A stretch of DNA of 64,000 bases, taken from contig CAOLHI010001251.1 of NCBI GenBank assembly GCA_948474755.1, positions 248,001-312,000 on the forward strand, in the 5' to 3' direction. Positions 1-11,000 of the stretch are shown piece after piece; the first letter of the stretch is position 1, and every line of letters begins with the position of its first letter. The position numbers were made by a program, and so were the translations under genes. Under the pieces are notes generated by a model, which saw only the letters and a list, made by a program, of their open reading frames with translations, was not told where the DNA came from and searched no databases. The stretch comes from Ctenosaura bakeri (taxonomy: Eukaryota > Chordata > Lepidosauria > Squamata > Iguanidae).

Positions 1-793
1 AGAGATGGATTAGCGCCTTCTGACAAAATTAAGATCAATGATGTCTCACCTTTGAACTTTTGCTGCCTTGCAATTCAACTCACTAAGATCTAACAGTGGA
101 AATACACATCTTCTGGCTGTGCAGTTCCTTCTCTGCCCTCAGTGGTGCTACAGGAGGCAGAGAAAGAGGCACAGGAACTTGCTTTTGTTTGCTAGTTCTG
201 AATAACATCATTTGTTTTAAAAGGTATGCTTCTAAGCTCCCATAAGCAACAGGCTTAGGAAGGCCATGGAATGTAAAACTATCCCAAAAGAATGTAACAT
301 TTTCTTGACCCTTTAATACTCAGATAATGAGATCTTAGGGTAAATTCTATGCCTTTCCTGTGATGAAAATAACACCTGAAATATAAATTCACTTCAAATC
401 ATTGTTTATAATCATATAGTTCAGTATCTAATTTTTGAAAGAGAAAAACCATTGCTTTAAGAGAAGTTCAGTTTGGCAGATCAGTGTGCAACTAATTTAA
501 CAGAAATGTTGACAATTTTATTACCTTTTAAAGCTAGGGAAAAGAGGTGTATAGAACTTTTTATTTCACTGTTACTTCCAAGATCCTCAGGTAATGTAGA
601 AAGTTATCCCAATGTATCCTCCCAACAATCCTGCGAGGGACATCGCTTCTAGTGAGCTTTACGAAGAGGTCTATGTTGAAGTATTTTATTGCTTTGCTTG
701 TAGCTTAAACTGAACAACATAGCCTAAATCTATCATGGTAGCCTACAGAAGAAGGATAGAATGGAAGCTACCTTTATTGGGCATTTGGTCATA

Positions 794-1017
794 GTTGTTG
801 TTGTGTGCCTTCAAGTCCTTTCCAACTTATGACAACCCTAAGGCAACCTTATCACATGGTTTTCCTGGCACGATTCGTTCAGGGGGGGTTGACTTTGCCC
901 CTCACTGAGGCTGAGAGAGTGTGACCTGCCCAAGTCACCTAGTGAGTTTCCAATGGCTGAGCAGGGAGTCAAACCCTGGTCCCCAGAGTTATAGTCCAAT
1001 GTTCAAACCACTACATC
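794..1017 (-). repeat. tRNA-derived SINE, ACA-tailed
   Basis: Full-length copy read on the minus strand. It has a head with gtagtggttt, a B-box-like gtttgactccc, the body ccattggaaactcacta, and a tail ending cacacaacaacaac. The family is abundant in squamates. Confidence 0.8.
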
Positions 1018-1089
1018 AAGTAAGCTTTCTTGGTGATAGTGGTGGGGGGACAGATATGAAAGTACTGCAGCTGAACCACATGACAACTA

Positions 1090-1275
1090 ATGAAACACAA
1101 CACAATTATAGCACTTGGACACCATTTTTGCTGCCATGGCTCCATCCTGGAATCTGTAGCTTTGGGAGGAAGTTGGGATTCTCCAGAACTCTAGCATGTG
1201 ACCAAACTATAAATCCCAAGGATGCAGTCATGGCAGCTGAAGTGGTATCAAAGTGCTATAACTGTGCAGTGAGTA
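1090..1275. mobile_element. Degraded relative of the palindromic family
   Basis: Contains gctgccatggctccatcctg near the left end and gcagtcatggcagctgaagt plus agtgctataactgtgcagtg at the right, matching the older subtype. The outer left end is poorly preserved. Confidence 0.5.
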
Positions 1276-1474
1276 AGAGATCTAAGGATTGATTTCAAGG
1301 AAATTAATTTGTTCCTTGAGTGATCTGGTTTACCAGAATCATTTAAACAAAAGGGTATCTCCAAGAAGCCACATGGAATTCTATCTAATTTAATTTCTTT
1401 ATTTTTATCTACCTATCTCAACATATATCTCTTGAGGAGCACCAAGCAGCAGATTTGGCTCTCTGATCCCCATC

Positions 1475-1620
1475 TTTATCCCCACAATAGTTCTGTAAAG
1501 TAGGTCAGCCTGAGAACGAGCAACCCCAAGGTCAGTGAACTTCATAGTTGGAGTGGAATCTGAAAGATAAATCTCCCTGGTTTTAATCTTATGTACTAAC
1601 CATTATACCACACCGGCCTG
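1475..1620 (-). repeat. SINE-like fragment with tRNA-like head
   Basis: cccacaatagttctgtaaag, taggtcagcctgagaacgag and ttgtactaaccattataccacacc-like sequence match an old reptile SINE pattern. A similar stretch is at 4880-5020. Confidence 0.45.
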
Positions 1621-3246
1621 AAGTAGACTTAGAGTAGACTTGGAGACTAGGGAGGTTTATATATTAGACTTAAATTAAGAAATGTGGAGTAGAGCTGTGT
1701 TTGTCCCCTTTTCCTGTCTAGCCTGGGACATCATGGTACAAGTCTGATTACGCCACAAAAATATCCTGATGCAGAAAAGTACGTATGGGTGTTCTATAGT
1801 ACGAGTCTTATTTTGGAAGGGTGGCTAGGTGGAGAAAGTCACTGGGGACCAATTCTACATATCCTGTTGCACAACTTGGCAAAGTACAGACAGTCCCTGG
1901 CACCTGGTAAACTTGTATATCATTCTGCTGAACATGAACCACACATCAGAATCTAAGATGGTGCTTAACAACACTGACTAGTTCTGTTTATTTGCAAGTT
2001 TGTTATGAGAACACCAGAATTCTGCAAAAGCACAGGGCACAAAAGGTGATATTAACCAAGGAATATAGCCTCCAGAGAATATTAGTTTACCTGAAGCAAG
2101 ATGCCTTTAGCTTCAGGTTGCAAAGAAAGGGTTGGAAACACACAGACACGCTTGCAAATTTGCCAGACCCAAAGAAGTGACTAAAAGAGATTTCCAGTAG
2201 CCAAATGTGGAGCTATAATATCATTCTGTGTGCTTCTCTGTCCTTGGGCCTTGTTGAAGCAAAATAAATTGTCCAAAAGGAGATAGTCTGTGTAAATATG
2301 CCTAATTTATACAGGTAACAGAATTTGGGTTATATTGGCACTATAATATTGATTTGTTCGTTCAGGTATAAGGTACATCTTGTCAACTCATCTAGATCAA
2401 ACAGTAACTTGGAAAGTTATTATTAAGAAGAACAACTATAATGACATATATAACTGAAACCATGCTGAAACCATGTATAACTGAGCAATGATGGGATTGT
2501 GCTCTGAGTCCCATCCTTCTTAAAAGTAACTTTCCTTAGAAAAGGGAGAAATCTTGCACAATACACCTATCCCCAGCAAAACAAAAGGCAGCTGAACTCT
2601 GCAGTTTTCTAGAGAGCAAGATGTTTAAGGCAACTTCCGTAAAGAAAGGCACAATCACAAAAAGAAAGGAAGCAGAATTGACAGGGAACAAAGAGTTCTC
2701 GTTCTAAATGTAGGATTGTCCTCTCTTAATCCCTAAACCCCCAAAGAGAAGGAACAAAATCCAGTTCACAGAAGAAAGTATTAAAGGGGGGAAGCAAAAA
2801 ACATCCACCAGGATTAACAGCAAAACATATAGAGAATGAGCAAAACAGTCATCTTATAAAAAACAAAACAAAACAAGGAACACACACCATGCTGCACGGC
2901 ATAGCTCTCCCAACCTTGCACTTCATGATACTTAACAACAAATCAAGCTTCTAACCACAGGACTGTAATGTAGGGACTAAGAGATGTACCACTATGAACA
3001 ACACAGTCACTCATACAAATTTCACCTCTGAAAAGAACAAAGTGAGCAATCACCTTCAGACTAACCATGTCCTCTCCTCTTCTGGCTTACCATTAAAATA
3101 GTCCACTGGGACTATTTATCCACTGGGAGCCATTCTCTGCCAAAACAAACACTTCCAAGAACAATGCAAGACACTTGTTTTCTCCGTAAAAACGGACCAA
3201 AGAAGTCTGTAAAAAGCACTAAGTCAATATCATGACTTTTATAGGG
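1621..3246. other. Intronic stretch without recognised feature
   Basis: AT-rich, no exon-like segment with splice sites and no repeat that I recognise. The short open frame at 1992-2180 has no support. Confidence 0.5.
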
Positions 3247-3426
3247 CTGCCAGATTGAGAACCAGAAAGGGTTCTTGTACCTTTAATGCTGTGTAGAAGA
3301 AGGAATTTCAGCTGGTGTTGCTTGTCATGCAACCAGGTATGAAGAAACAGGGCTGAAATTCCCTCTACACAACCATTAAAAGTACACGAGCCCTCTCCAG
3401 TTTTCGCTCTGGCAACAGTATTACAT
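3247..3426. mobile_element. Fold-back DNA element, about 180 bp
   Basis: The left half (ctgccagattgag...gaatttcagc) and right half (gctgaaattcc...ctctggcaacag) are inverted copies, with loop sequence around gcttgtcatgcaac. There is no coding capacity. Family uncertain. Confidence 0.65.
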
Positions 3427-3691
3427 CAAGCATCCTTTTATGCACAGAAACAACCTCTTATTTTATCTCAAGGTGCTACTATTTGTTAACATTCATTTCT
3501 ACAGACCTTAAAATATTCTGGTAACACAGAAATTGACCTGGAAGTCTCATACGGCTGGTTCTGGCAACCGGCCTCCTTGGACAGCTGTCATGTAGCATCA
3601 TCTAGGCAGGGCCCAGCAGTGACACCTGCTCTGGGTTCCCTTTTAGACTTTTTCACTGGTTCAGCACTCCAAGCATTGCCAAGTGACCTGA

Positions 3692-3913
3692 GGTCTTTTC
3701 ACACTACAGAATTATAGCACTATGATTCCACTTTAACTGGCATGGCTGAATTCTATGGAATTCTGAGATTTGTAGTTCAGTGAGGCAATCAAGCTTTGTG
3801 GCTGAGAATTCTAAATGTCCCTCTCTAAATTCCAAATTCCAAAGTTCCATAGGACAGAACTATGGCAATTAAAATAGAAATATAGTGCCATAATTCTGAA
3901 CTGTAAAAGAGCC
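3692..3913. mobile_element. Older relative of the palindromic family
   Basis: Ends gtcttttcacactacagaat and attctgaactgtaaaagagc pair as inverted repeats. The inner part has the ggctgagaattctaaat segment. This subtype has ctttaactggcatgg in place of ctttcaacatcc. Confidence 0.7.
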
Positions 3914-4879
3914 CTTGATCAAATTGCCATTTTAAATTCCCTTAGTGCCTACAATTTCCTAGTTCTGCTTTTAGGTGCACTAGGGAATGTTAGCATCCCC
4001 ATCCACCTGGCACTGTTTGGAGCACAGTGAGCTTCAAAGCAACCTAGTTAGGTTAAGTCACTGTTGTCTCTATTTTACAGCTGGTCAAGTGATTTGGGAT
4101 TTACTGGCCAAGATCCTACATTGCTTCAGCAAAGTACAAATATCTGCCCATGGAGCAACATTTCACTGCCCTTATACTGAGTATCAGTTTAGCACAATGT
4201 ATGTGGATCAATGGTTAATATGTACGGCTAACAGTTCATTTTGAAACCGAAGTATGCCTGGGAGATCTGACGCGTTTTATAGATTACCTTTTGGCTGACC
4301 AGTTTTCTGAGGTCACAGCCAAAGTAGTCAGTTTTTGGGCAGGAGCAATAACTTGTCAGTATGGGATGCCGACTGAGTATTAAAGGTATCATCACTTTAT
4401 GTTGTTTTATATTACTGTATTACAATTATTCTGTATTTAATGTCATTTTTAATTCAATCTTTAATATTTCATTCTATTGTATCATTATTGTATTTGACCT
4501 ACTTTGTCTTTTCCCTTTTCTTTCTTTTTTCCCCTAGTCATTGACGGAAATAAAGAAACAGGAGAATTGTGAAATTGAAAGGCATAATGCACAAAGGCAA
4601 CGTATAGAGGCAAGACCAATTTACATGCTAGTCTGCGCACATTAATATACTACCACATATGCAGTGATCCAATGTGGCCAAATATGCTTACATTGTCATC
4701 AGTGGGATACAAACATTGAGCATCGCCCCAAAGTTAACACTCCTTGTAAAATATGGCTTATATCTGCCTATGCCACTAACAGGATGCCAGCTGATGACTG
4801 TTAGTTATCATATTTGTTTCTTGACCTGCTTTCAAAGTGTTCCCTGAAGCACTGCTGGCTCTATTATGTGCTTCTCTTA

Positions 4880-5020
4880 CGTACACAACAAGCCTATTGT
4901 GTAGGTTAGGCAGAGAGATGGTGATTTAGGCACAGCCTTCCCAGAGACTTCCATGGCAGAAATGAGATTTATACTGAAGTCTTCCCTTATTCAACTCATA
5001 CACCTACTGAGCTAAAAGTA
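4880..5020 (-). repeat. SINE-like fragment
   Basis: cacaacaagcctattgtgta and ggttaggcagagagatggtg follow the same pattern as 1475-1620. Confidence 0.4.
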
Positions 5021-5167
5021 CCTCACAAATATTTACATCAGACATTGGCAACCCAGTGCTCTCTTTCTCCCAGATTTTAGGTAGCCCTCAGCTTAACTTC
5101 CAGAGCCTGTGGCTCTGTCAGGCCCTATCCTGACAATGGAGAAACAAAGGAAGGAGGTGCAGGGTGA

Positions 5168-5192
5168 GAAAGAGAGAGAGAGAGAGAGAGGG
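5168..5192. repeat. (GA)n microsatellite
   Basis: About 12 GA units in a purine-rich stretch; it generates low-complexity open frames on both strands. Confidence 0.9.
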
Positions 5193-5828
5193 AAGAGGGT
5201 AACAAGAAGAGTGAAAAGGAGGTTCAGCCTTGATCACTTTGGGCTTACTAACCACCCCTGCATGCTGTTCCTGATAGACTACTCTGGAGGAAAGGTGCCC
5301 TTTACAGAGGAAAAAAATGCAATTACGTAGCCCGTCAATCACACTGGTTTGTAAGGCCTATTCAAGCCCAGCTCAATGGTCACTTTTTTCTGCTTTATTT
5401 AAGAGAATCTCTAAGGCAGCTTATTGCAAATATTAGAACAAAACCACATTTTACTTCATTTTATTTTTTAATCAAAAGGAGCAGCTAAGAACTTTACAAG
5501 AGCCCTAATGCATCAGACCAAGGTCCAGCCAACCAGATGCCTGTAGGAGATACACAGAAGACGATATAAATAGACTAAAACTCTTACAAAGCCCACCAAA
5601 ATATAACGAACCCAAGGGAAAGCCAGCAAAAGCATATTGTCTGTTGAATATACAGGGAAATAAAACCTTTTTTTAAACCTGGCACTTAAAAATGTCTAGT
5701 GTCAGGTGAATCTCTCTGGAAGGGGAATTTCACAGAATGGAATACAAATCTAATTATATTAAATGTTTGCTTTGAATTTATTCCGTTCTTGGACTTAGAC
5801 AGCAAACAGAAATGAATAATGTACTAAC

Positions 5829-5871
5829 CTGAGAGTGTCTTAGCAAGTCACCATCACTTTCATTGTCTTTT
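5829..5871 (-). CDS. FAM13A: FAM13A 43-nt microexon (KDNESDGDLLRHSQ)
   Basis: A 43-nt exon (one base plus 14 codons, ending in phase 0). The acceptor is ccttttttgtag|a and the donor ctctcag|gttagt. The first base completes the arginine begun in the exon at 6909-6985, then KDNESDGDLLRHSQ follows; the human protein has KGNEKDGGHTQHF at this point by memory. Homology is modest, but phase, strong splice sites, position and the KDNE/DGD pattern agree. It is the last FAM13A exon I can find before the left window edge. The next conserved block (NWEEPIPAF region) was looked for in 1-5828 and not found. Confidence 0.78.
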
Positions 5872-6386
5872 CTACAAAAAAGGAGAAAATACGTTTGTAT
5901 TAAAAGAGTGTCACAAAGAATGCAGCTACCCAGTTTCCCACGTCAAAGTCAAATACTAGAACAACACTTTTAAAAAGTCTCTGAAAAGAACATTCTTAGG
6001 TGCAGCATTTCAAAGTTCAAATCATGCACATTTATGTCCACTTTGGAGACACATCTGGAAAAATTCCAGCAGGCTAGAAAGGAAGAACAGGAAACCTGGC
6101 AATTTTACTGTCTTACTCAGAGATTAAACACTTTTAGTCCTCCCTCAACTCTCAACTAGTGATAGCCATCCCATCAGGCTACTGAAGCTGCTTCCATCCA
6201 AGCTGGCCATTGTAGTAAGTGAAATATTAAGAATAGCTAACTATGTATAGTTGTTTTTTCCTCTCCCCTCCTCATCCTTCTTTCCTTTATATGATGTCTT
6301 TTAGATTATAAACCTGAAGGCAGGGACTGTCTCACTACTGATATTTGTAATGAGAAGGGTAAAAATGCTTTAAACTCAAAGTACAG

Positions 6387-6475
6387 CCCTCCAGATGCTG
6401 CTAGACTGGGATTCCCAATAGCTCTAGCCAACACAAGTAATGGTGAGCCATTTTGGTGTCACAACATCTGGACAG
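6387..6475. mobile_element. Short inverted-repeat element, ctccagatg subtype
   Basis: ccctccagatgctgctagac at the left and tgtcacaacatctggacagc at the right are the paired ends. The inner part is diverged. Confidence 0.5.
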
Positions 6476-6497
6476 CAGAGAAATACAGCATCTGTCC

Positions 6498-6526
6498 ATA
6501 AATAAATAAATAAATAAATAAATAAA
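6498..6526. repeat. (AAAT)n microsatellite
   Basis: Six to seven AATA units. Confidence 0.9.
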
Positions 6527-6734
6527 AGATCAATCTGCAATTTTCTAATGGCTAATAAAGTCAGTTCCCCCCTGCAAATCCTTCACATTCTATAATCACT
6601 GTGTTCAAGAATATCATAACTATGGGCATCTTACTGGTGAATGCATGCATGCAAATGCAATCTGAAGCAAGACATTTAAATATTCATTAAATACTTAGGA
6701 AATCAATATGGTACAGTCAGATTCTCCTAGTCAA

Positions 6735-6862
6735 AGCTTGGAAAAACCATTTTTTAAGATGACAATTCCGAGAATCCCCCAGCCAGGACAGCCAGTGACA
6801 ACATTGGCTGGATGAATCCAGGAGCTGTGGTCCCCCAATTAATTGTTCCAAGTTCTGGTGTC
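6735..6862. mobile_element. hAT-like short inverted-repeat element
   Basis: Left agcttggaaaaaccattttt and cgagaatcccccagccagga, with partly complementary ccaggagctgtggtcccc and gttccaagttct at the right. This is the tttggactacaactcccagaatcc family, diverged. It ends 47 bp from FAM13A exon 6909-6985. Confidence 0.6.
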
Positions 6863-6908
6863 AGGATCAACAAAAACCTTGGGTTAGAGTGATTTCTAAG
6901 CAAGTCAC

Positions 6909-6985
6909 CTGTCTTCAGAGAACACTTCCATGTCATCTGGTCCTGCTCTGTCCGCAGATCTCAGCGAAGAAAATGTTTCCATTGT
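6909..6985 (-). CDS. FAM13A: FAM13A exon METFSSLRSADRAGPDD
   Basis: A 77-nt exon (25 codons plus two bases) with acceptor gtttgacag|aca and donor gacag|gtgact. The peptide begins TMETFSSLRSADRAGPDDME and aligns with the human stretch MESLNSTRSHERTGPDDFE as I remember it, with GPDD and the RS pair kept. The last two bases (ag) are completed to arginine by the next exon. It lies next to an old hAT-like fragment at 6735-6862, which does not overlap it. The sequence is less conserved than that of the neighbouring exons, as expected for a disordered linker. Confidence 0.85.
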
Positions 6986-8555
6986 CTGTCAAACAATAAA
7001 TATGAAGACAATTGCTAAGAATGATACTTTTTAAAAACTGAATTAAAACTTGAAATGAAAGGTACAAAATCTGAATTCATTTCTCATTCCAACACAACTA
7101 TAGCATGCAGGTTGTATAAGATGCAAAGCAACTGTAACAGTTAAACCTTAAAGGGTGGGGACACAGAGAGAAAACCCACATATTGCAGGGATCCTGAATG
7201 GCATCAATGCCAGGAGATGCATTCTTTAATAGGAAGTTGTTGTTTTGCCTTTATCAATGACAAATCAAATATGAACAGCACTACAGGAACACATAGTCAC
7301 AGTCTGCACAACAACTTAGGAAGTTAGTAATTTAGGAGCAATTTTTCCTACTGTTTGTTACAGTTTTGGGAAGTACCCCATTACAATGTAAAACCTTTTA
7401 CATCGCTTGTTACACTGGTAATGGCTTTTGTATTGCTTTCCTTTACTTTTTGGAGGGAAGGGATAAAAAATAGCACCGCAATTTTAAAATTTCTGTCAAA
7501 ATGGGTGTCAAAACACCTCTAAAAATGTTCATTATAACACTCATTGAGAGTAACCAGTAACCACTACTCATTACACTGATAAAATAACTGCGCTTTGTCA
7601 CTGTTTTTTTGGGAAATACAACTCCATCACACTCTCACTGCTACCTCCAAAATAGTTACAGTTAAGTTCCTTACTTGTAACTTATTACTTCCAAGCACTT
7701 GACTGCACAGGTGTGGCCTCCCGAGAGCTTATTTTCCTTATGGTCGCATTATAATACAATTCTTTCCATAGACGTCGATAACACCTTCCTCCTCAGTCTC
7801 ATGCAGAGTCCACAGTTTATTCCATGGCTCCCTGAGGCTAACTCAACTGCTCCCTAACTTACTTCACAGATATGATATTCAGGTTGCACGCTCCTTGTCT
7901 TCCTTTTATAAAGCTCCCTGTCTCTTTCTAACCCCTTGAATCAGGAGCTTGCAATCACGAGTCTACTCCTTTAGCTATCCAACAAATACATCTGATTTGT
8001 TTCCTGTTTATATTATATATTGTATTACCTATAACATTTATGTATTGCTTCTCGAGCCACCAGGTCCCCTGAGGTGATGTGCAATGTGTAAAAACTGTTG
8101 TATTGCACTGTCCACTCAGGTACAGTAGGGCAGTGCAAGAAACACTGACTCTCTTATCCTCTTTTTCTCATTTATCTACCACATAAGACCTAAGAGGAAA
8201 ACTGGAAGTTATGTGTATACAATCTTAATAAGAATTTGGAGATCTAAACAGTAATATAGCTGTGCACTCTGTATAAATCTATGCCTTGATTGTATAAGTA
8301 AGCGAGAGGTTGGTATTGAGCCAAAAGGAACTGTAAGAAACCAACCATTTCACTTCCACACTAAACTATACAGACAATCAAACAAAGTAAGCTTCCAAGC
8401 CATATACTGCATGTTCATATTGTACACAGCATAACTGTACATCTCTGGATGCAAAGGATATTTCTCTGAGAGGGATGGGCACCTCCTGGCCATGGCACCA
8501 CATTGCCCTCATCCTCTGTTGATAAACTTGGTTCTACATGGTATGGGAGTGTTGG
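6986..8555. other. FAM13A intron, featureless apart from old repeat
   Basis: Contains the decayed 7290-7700 repeat; otherwise no feature seen. Confidence 0.5.
7290..7700. repeat. Old repeat with recurring GTAAC/GTTAC words
   Basis: Many spaced GTTAC, TTACA and GTAAC words (for example cgcttgttacactggtaatg and gagtaaccagtaaccactac) suggest a decayed dispersed element. The family is unknown to me. Confidence 0.3.
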
Positions 8556-8672
8556 GCAAAGTGCAGCCCACTGGACGTCTTTTTGCACCCCAATTCCCAG
8601 CAGCCTTAGACAGCATAGCTACTGGGTAAAGGATGCTGGGAGCTGCAGTCCAAAAACATCCAGAGTGATAGA
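8556..8672. mobile_element. hAT-like short inverted-repeat element
   Basis: caattcccagcagccttaga on the left and gatgctgggagctgcagtcc on the right form the diagnostic inverted pair. Confidence 0.6.
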
Positions 8673-9305
8673 CTTTATCTACCCTGATCTATGGAATAAC
8701 TAAGGTTCAATTTTTCTGAATGAGTAAAATGGCCTTTTAGCAGCCACGTTCCTACCTCCTTGCTATCAACAGTCACCTTTTGCTGCTGAGGCCAAAGCAG
8801 GATTTCTAGCAGATTGGGGTGAAGAAGTGACAAGCTGTGGAGAGCTTAATAACCCTATACTCCAAGCACATTTGCTGTCTCTTGTCCTGTGCCTGCTATT
8901 TGTCAACATACATCTAGACCATCAATACTATTATCAAATCAAGTGCATCTGACATGTATATTTACTATACTTCCCATGAAAGGGACTGTGAATTAAACTG
9001 TCCAGTGAGGTAACAACACAGATTGTTCATACATGAGGAAAAACTAATCACACATTGTATGGTGGCAACCTTATAAATAACAATTCAGGGGCTGGACAGC
9101 CACTCCTTCCTCACATACCCAAGATACTTCTCTGGAATTTCCCCTCAACCTATGTTTTTCTTTGTTCTTCTTTTGCTCATTAACCATCACCACCACATAC
9201 CCCAGAACCCTGAGAAAGTCCCAAGTTTCCCTTTGTGGGGAAAAAACATCTCTAAAAGAAAGGGACAAATGATGGTTGAACTTATCCCAGTGCTTGCAAA
9301 ACAGA

Positions 9306-9508
9306 TGCCATTTCCGCTCTACACTGGTATAGTGCTATTATTTCACTTTCAACATCCTGTGGAATTTTGGGATTTGTAGTGCATTGAGGCCAAAGAGCTC
9401 TTTGGCTGAGAATTCTAAATGTTCCACTCTAAACTGCAAATCCCAGGATTCCATAGGATGTTGCAAGTGGAATAATAGCACTATAACAGTATAGTGAGGA
9501 AATGGCCT
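9306..9508. mobile_element. Palindromic-family element, long subtype
   Basis: About 203 bp with ends TGCCATTTCCG and GGAAATGGCC, and the central gagctctttggctgagaatt segment shared with the copy at 48701-48902. Arms are diverged. Confidence 0.8.
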
Positions 9509-9514
9509 TAGAGT

Positions 9515-9575
9515 TAATGCCCATGGTAGCTAGGGGATTCTGGGGTCTGTAGACCAAAAGAGTGAATTTCCAAAT
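9515..9575. mobile_element. Fragment of hAT-like element
   Basis: ggggattctggggtctgtag followed by accaaaagagtgaatttcc matches the right half of the family. Confidence 0.45.
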
Positions 9576-10049
9576 GTGGACTTATGCACTGATCAAACAG
9601 AACATGAGTACTCAAGAGGACGTGCATCACCTGGTGACTGTATCAACTGTTACCTGGCAGGCAAAAGAGGTGCAAACTACAACCACTTATCTTGCTTAGC
9701 AGCCTATTACAAGGTGCTGTATTTCCCAGCTGCAAAGTGCAGTACTATGTTGGGTGTCAGAACAGTCCATTTATACAGTAGTACAGCTGAGCTGGCTGCA
9801 CATGCAAGCAGACATCCATTTAAGACTACATAATGCTTTCTGTGCAATGGTTACAGCAATGGCAAATATTCAATACTAGGAGATCACAGTGGGCAGATGG
9901 CCTTGCCACCTGGCTATCTCACTGGATACGTGTTTCATCAAGATGCTCCCGATCAGCTTCCAAGTGCCAACTGCTATCTGCAAAAGGAACAATCCAAACT
10001 GCAGGTCTGTTAAGAGTAATCGATTTAAGTTATCAATAAAGCATGGACA

Positions 10050-10138
10050 AGTTTGTATTTGGACTACAACTGAGGAATTTCAGACTGATGGATTCTGGAA
10101 GTTGTAGTCCAAGACACTAAATTTTTCAAGCTTTGCCT
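10050..10138. mobile_element. hAT-like element, partial
   Basis: tttggactacaactgaggaa and gattctggaagttgtagtcc are complementary, followed by the end segment ttttcaagctttgcc. The left end is missing. Confidence 0.6.
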
Positions 10139-10287
10139 ACCAAGGAGGTCTATCAGGGATTTCTGTGGTAGTAACTCAGACAAACCATGCAGCATGACCA
10201 ACTGCAACTGGCATATGAAGACAAATGCATGGTGCTTCAAGTCTTAGCAAGCCAGCTGAAAAAGTGACATTAATTGCTTTTCCTTAC

Positions 10288-10474
10288 CAGAAGAGTGTCT
10301 TGGTTATCATTAAGCTCAGAAAGTTTGGTGCTGGATTTCTGTCGCTTTGGTTTGCTCCTTTCTCCTACGTATCCAGAGCTGTTCTCTTGCAATTTTTCCA
10401 CTTCTTGAACTGTCAGCATACACTCTTCGATGTTGCTGAAGCCAGAAGGAATATTCTCCTTATTGATGACCTCC
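10288..10474 (-). CDS. FAM13A: FAM13A exon with INKEN and KPKRQK segments
   Basis: A 187-nt exon: one base completing a Met codon (at|g), then 62 full codons, ending in phase 0. The acceptor is ctgtgtag|g and the donor cttctg|gtaagga. It begins EVINKENIPSGF, matches the human LINKENTPSGF segment by memory, and ends with GERSKPKRQKSSTKLSEL and NDNQDTLL. The KPKRQK run followed by SS is a basic cluster of the kind that acts in nuclear localisation and in Akt/14-3-3 control of FAM13A; that role is known for the family and is not shown here. No stop or frameshift is present. The plus-strand open frame overlapping it is a shadow. Confidence 0.95.
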
Positions 10475-10817
10475 CTACACAGAAAGAAGTCACAGGGTTA
10501 TAGACTGTTTCAGTGAGTATGTGAAAACTAACCAAGGAAAACAAAACCCAACTTTGAAAAGTTCTGGAAAACAAATATTATGAATATAGGCTTCTTCACA
10601 AGTTTTGCAGCTCTCAATAAGTGTGCCAAGTGTTATAACTGATATTCACATCCAGCTTGCTACAAAGTCTACTGAGAGCAAGATGTAGAAGTCCCACTGA
10701 TCTGAAAGAACATGACAAAAACGTCTTGACTGAAACTAAGCAGGTTGGGATCTGGTTGGTGCGTGCATAAGAAACTGCATTGAATTCCACAGAAGAACTG
10801 AGAAGTTTATATGTGAT

Positions 10818-11000
10818 GTAGTGGTTTGAATGTTGGACTAAAACCTGGATCAGGATTTGATTCCCTGTCTGGCCATGGAAACCCACTGCATGACCCTGGG
10901 TGTGTCACACACTCTCAGCCCCCAGAAAACCCAATGATAGGGTCACCCAAGGGTTGCCTTAAGTCAAAAATAACTAGAAAGCACACAACAACAACAACAC
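10818..11000 (+). repeat. tRNA-derived SINE, ACA-tailed
   Basis: Starts gtagtggtttgaatgttgga, has the B-box-like gatttgattccc and ccatggaaacccactgc, and ends with cacacaacaacaacaaca. Confidence 0.82.

Larger units (their letters stand above)
3914..5828. other. FAM13A intron, left part
   Basis: Apart from the SINE-like fragment (4880-5020) and the GA tract (5168-5192) nothing is recognised. The next FAM13A exon was looked for here and not found. Confidence 0.5.
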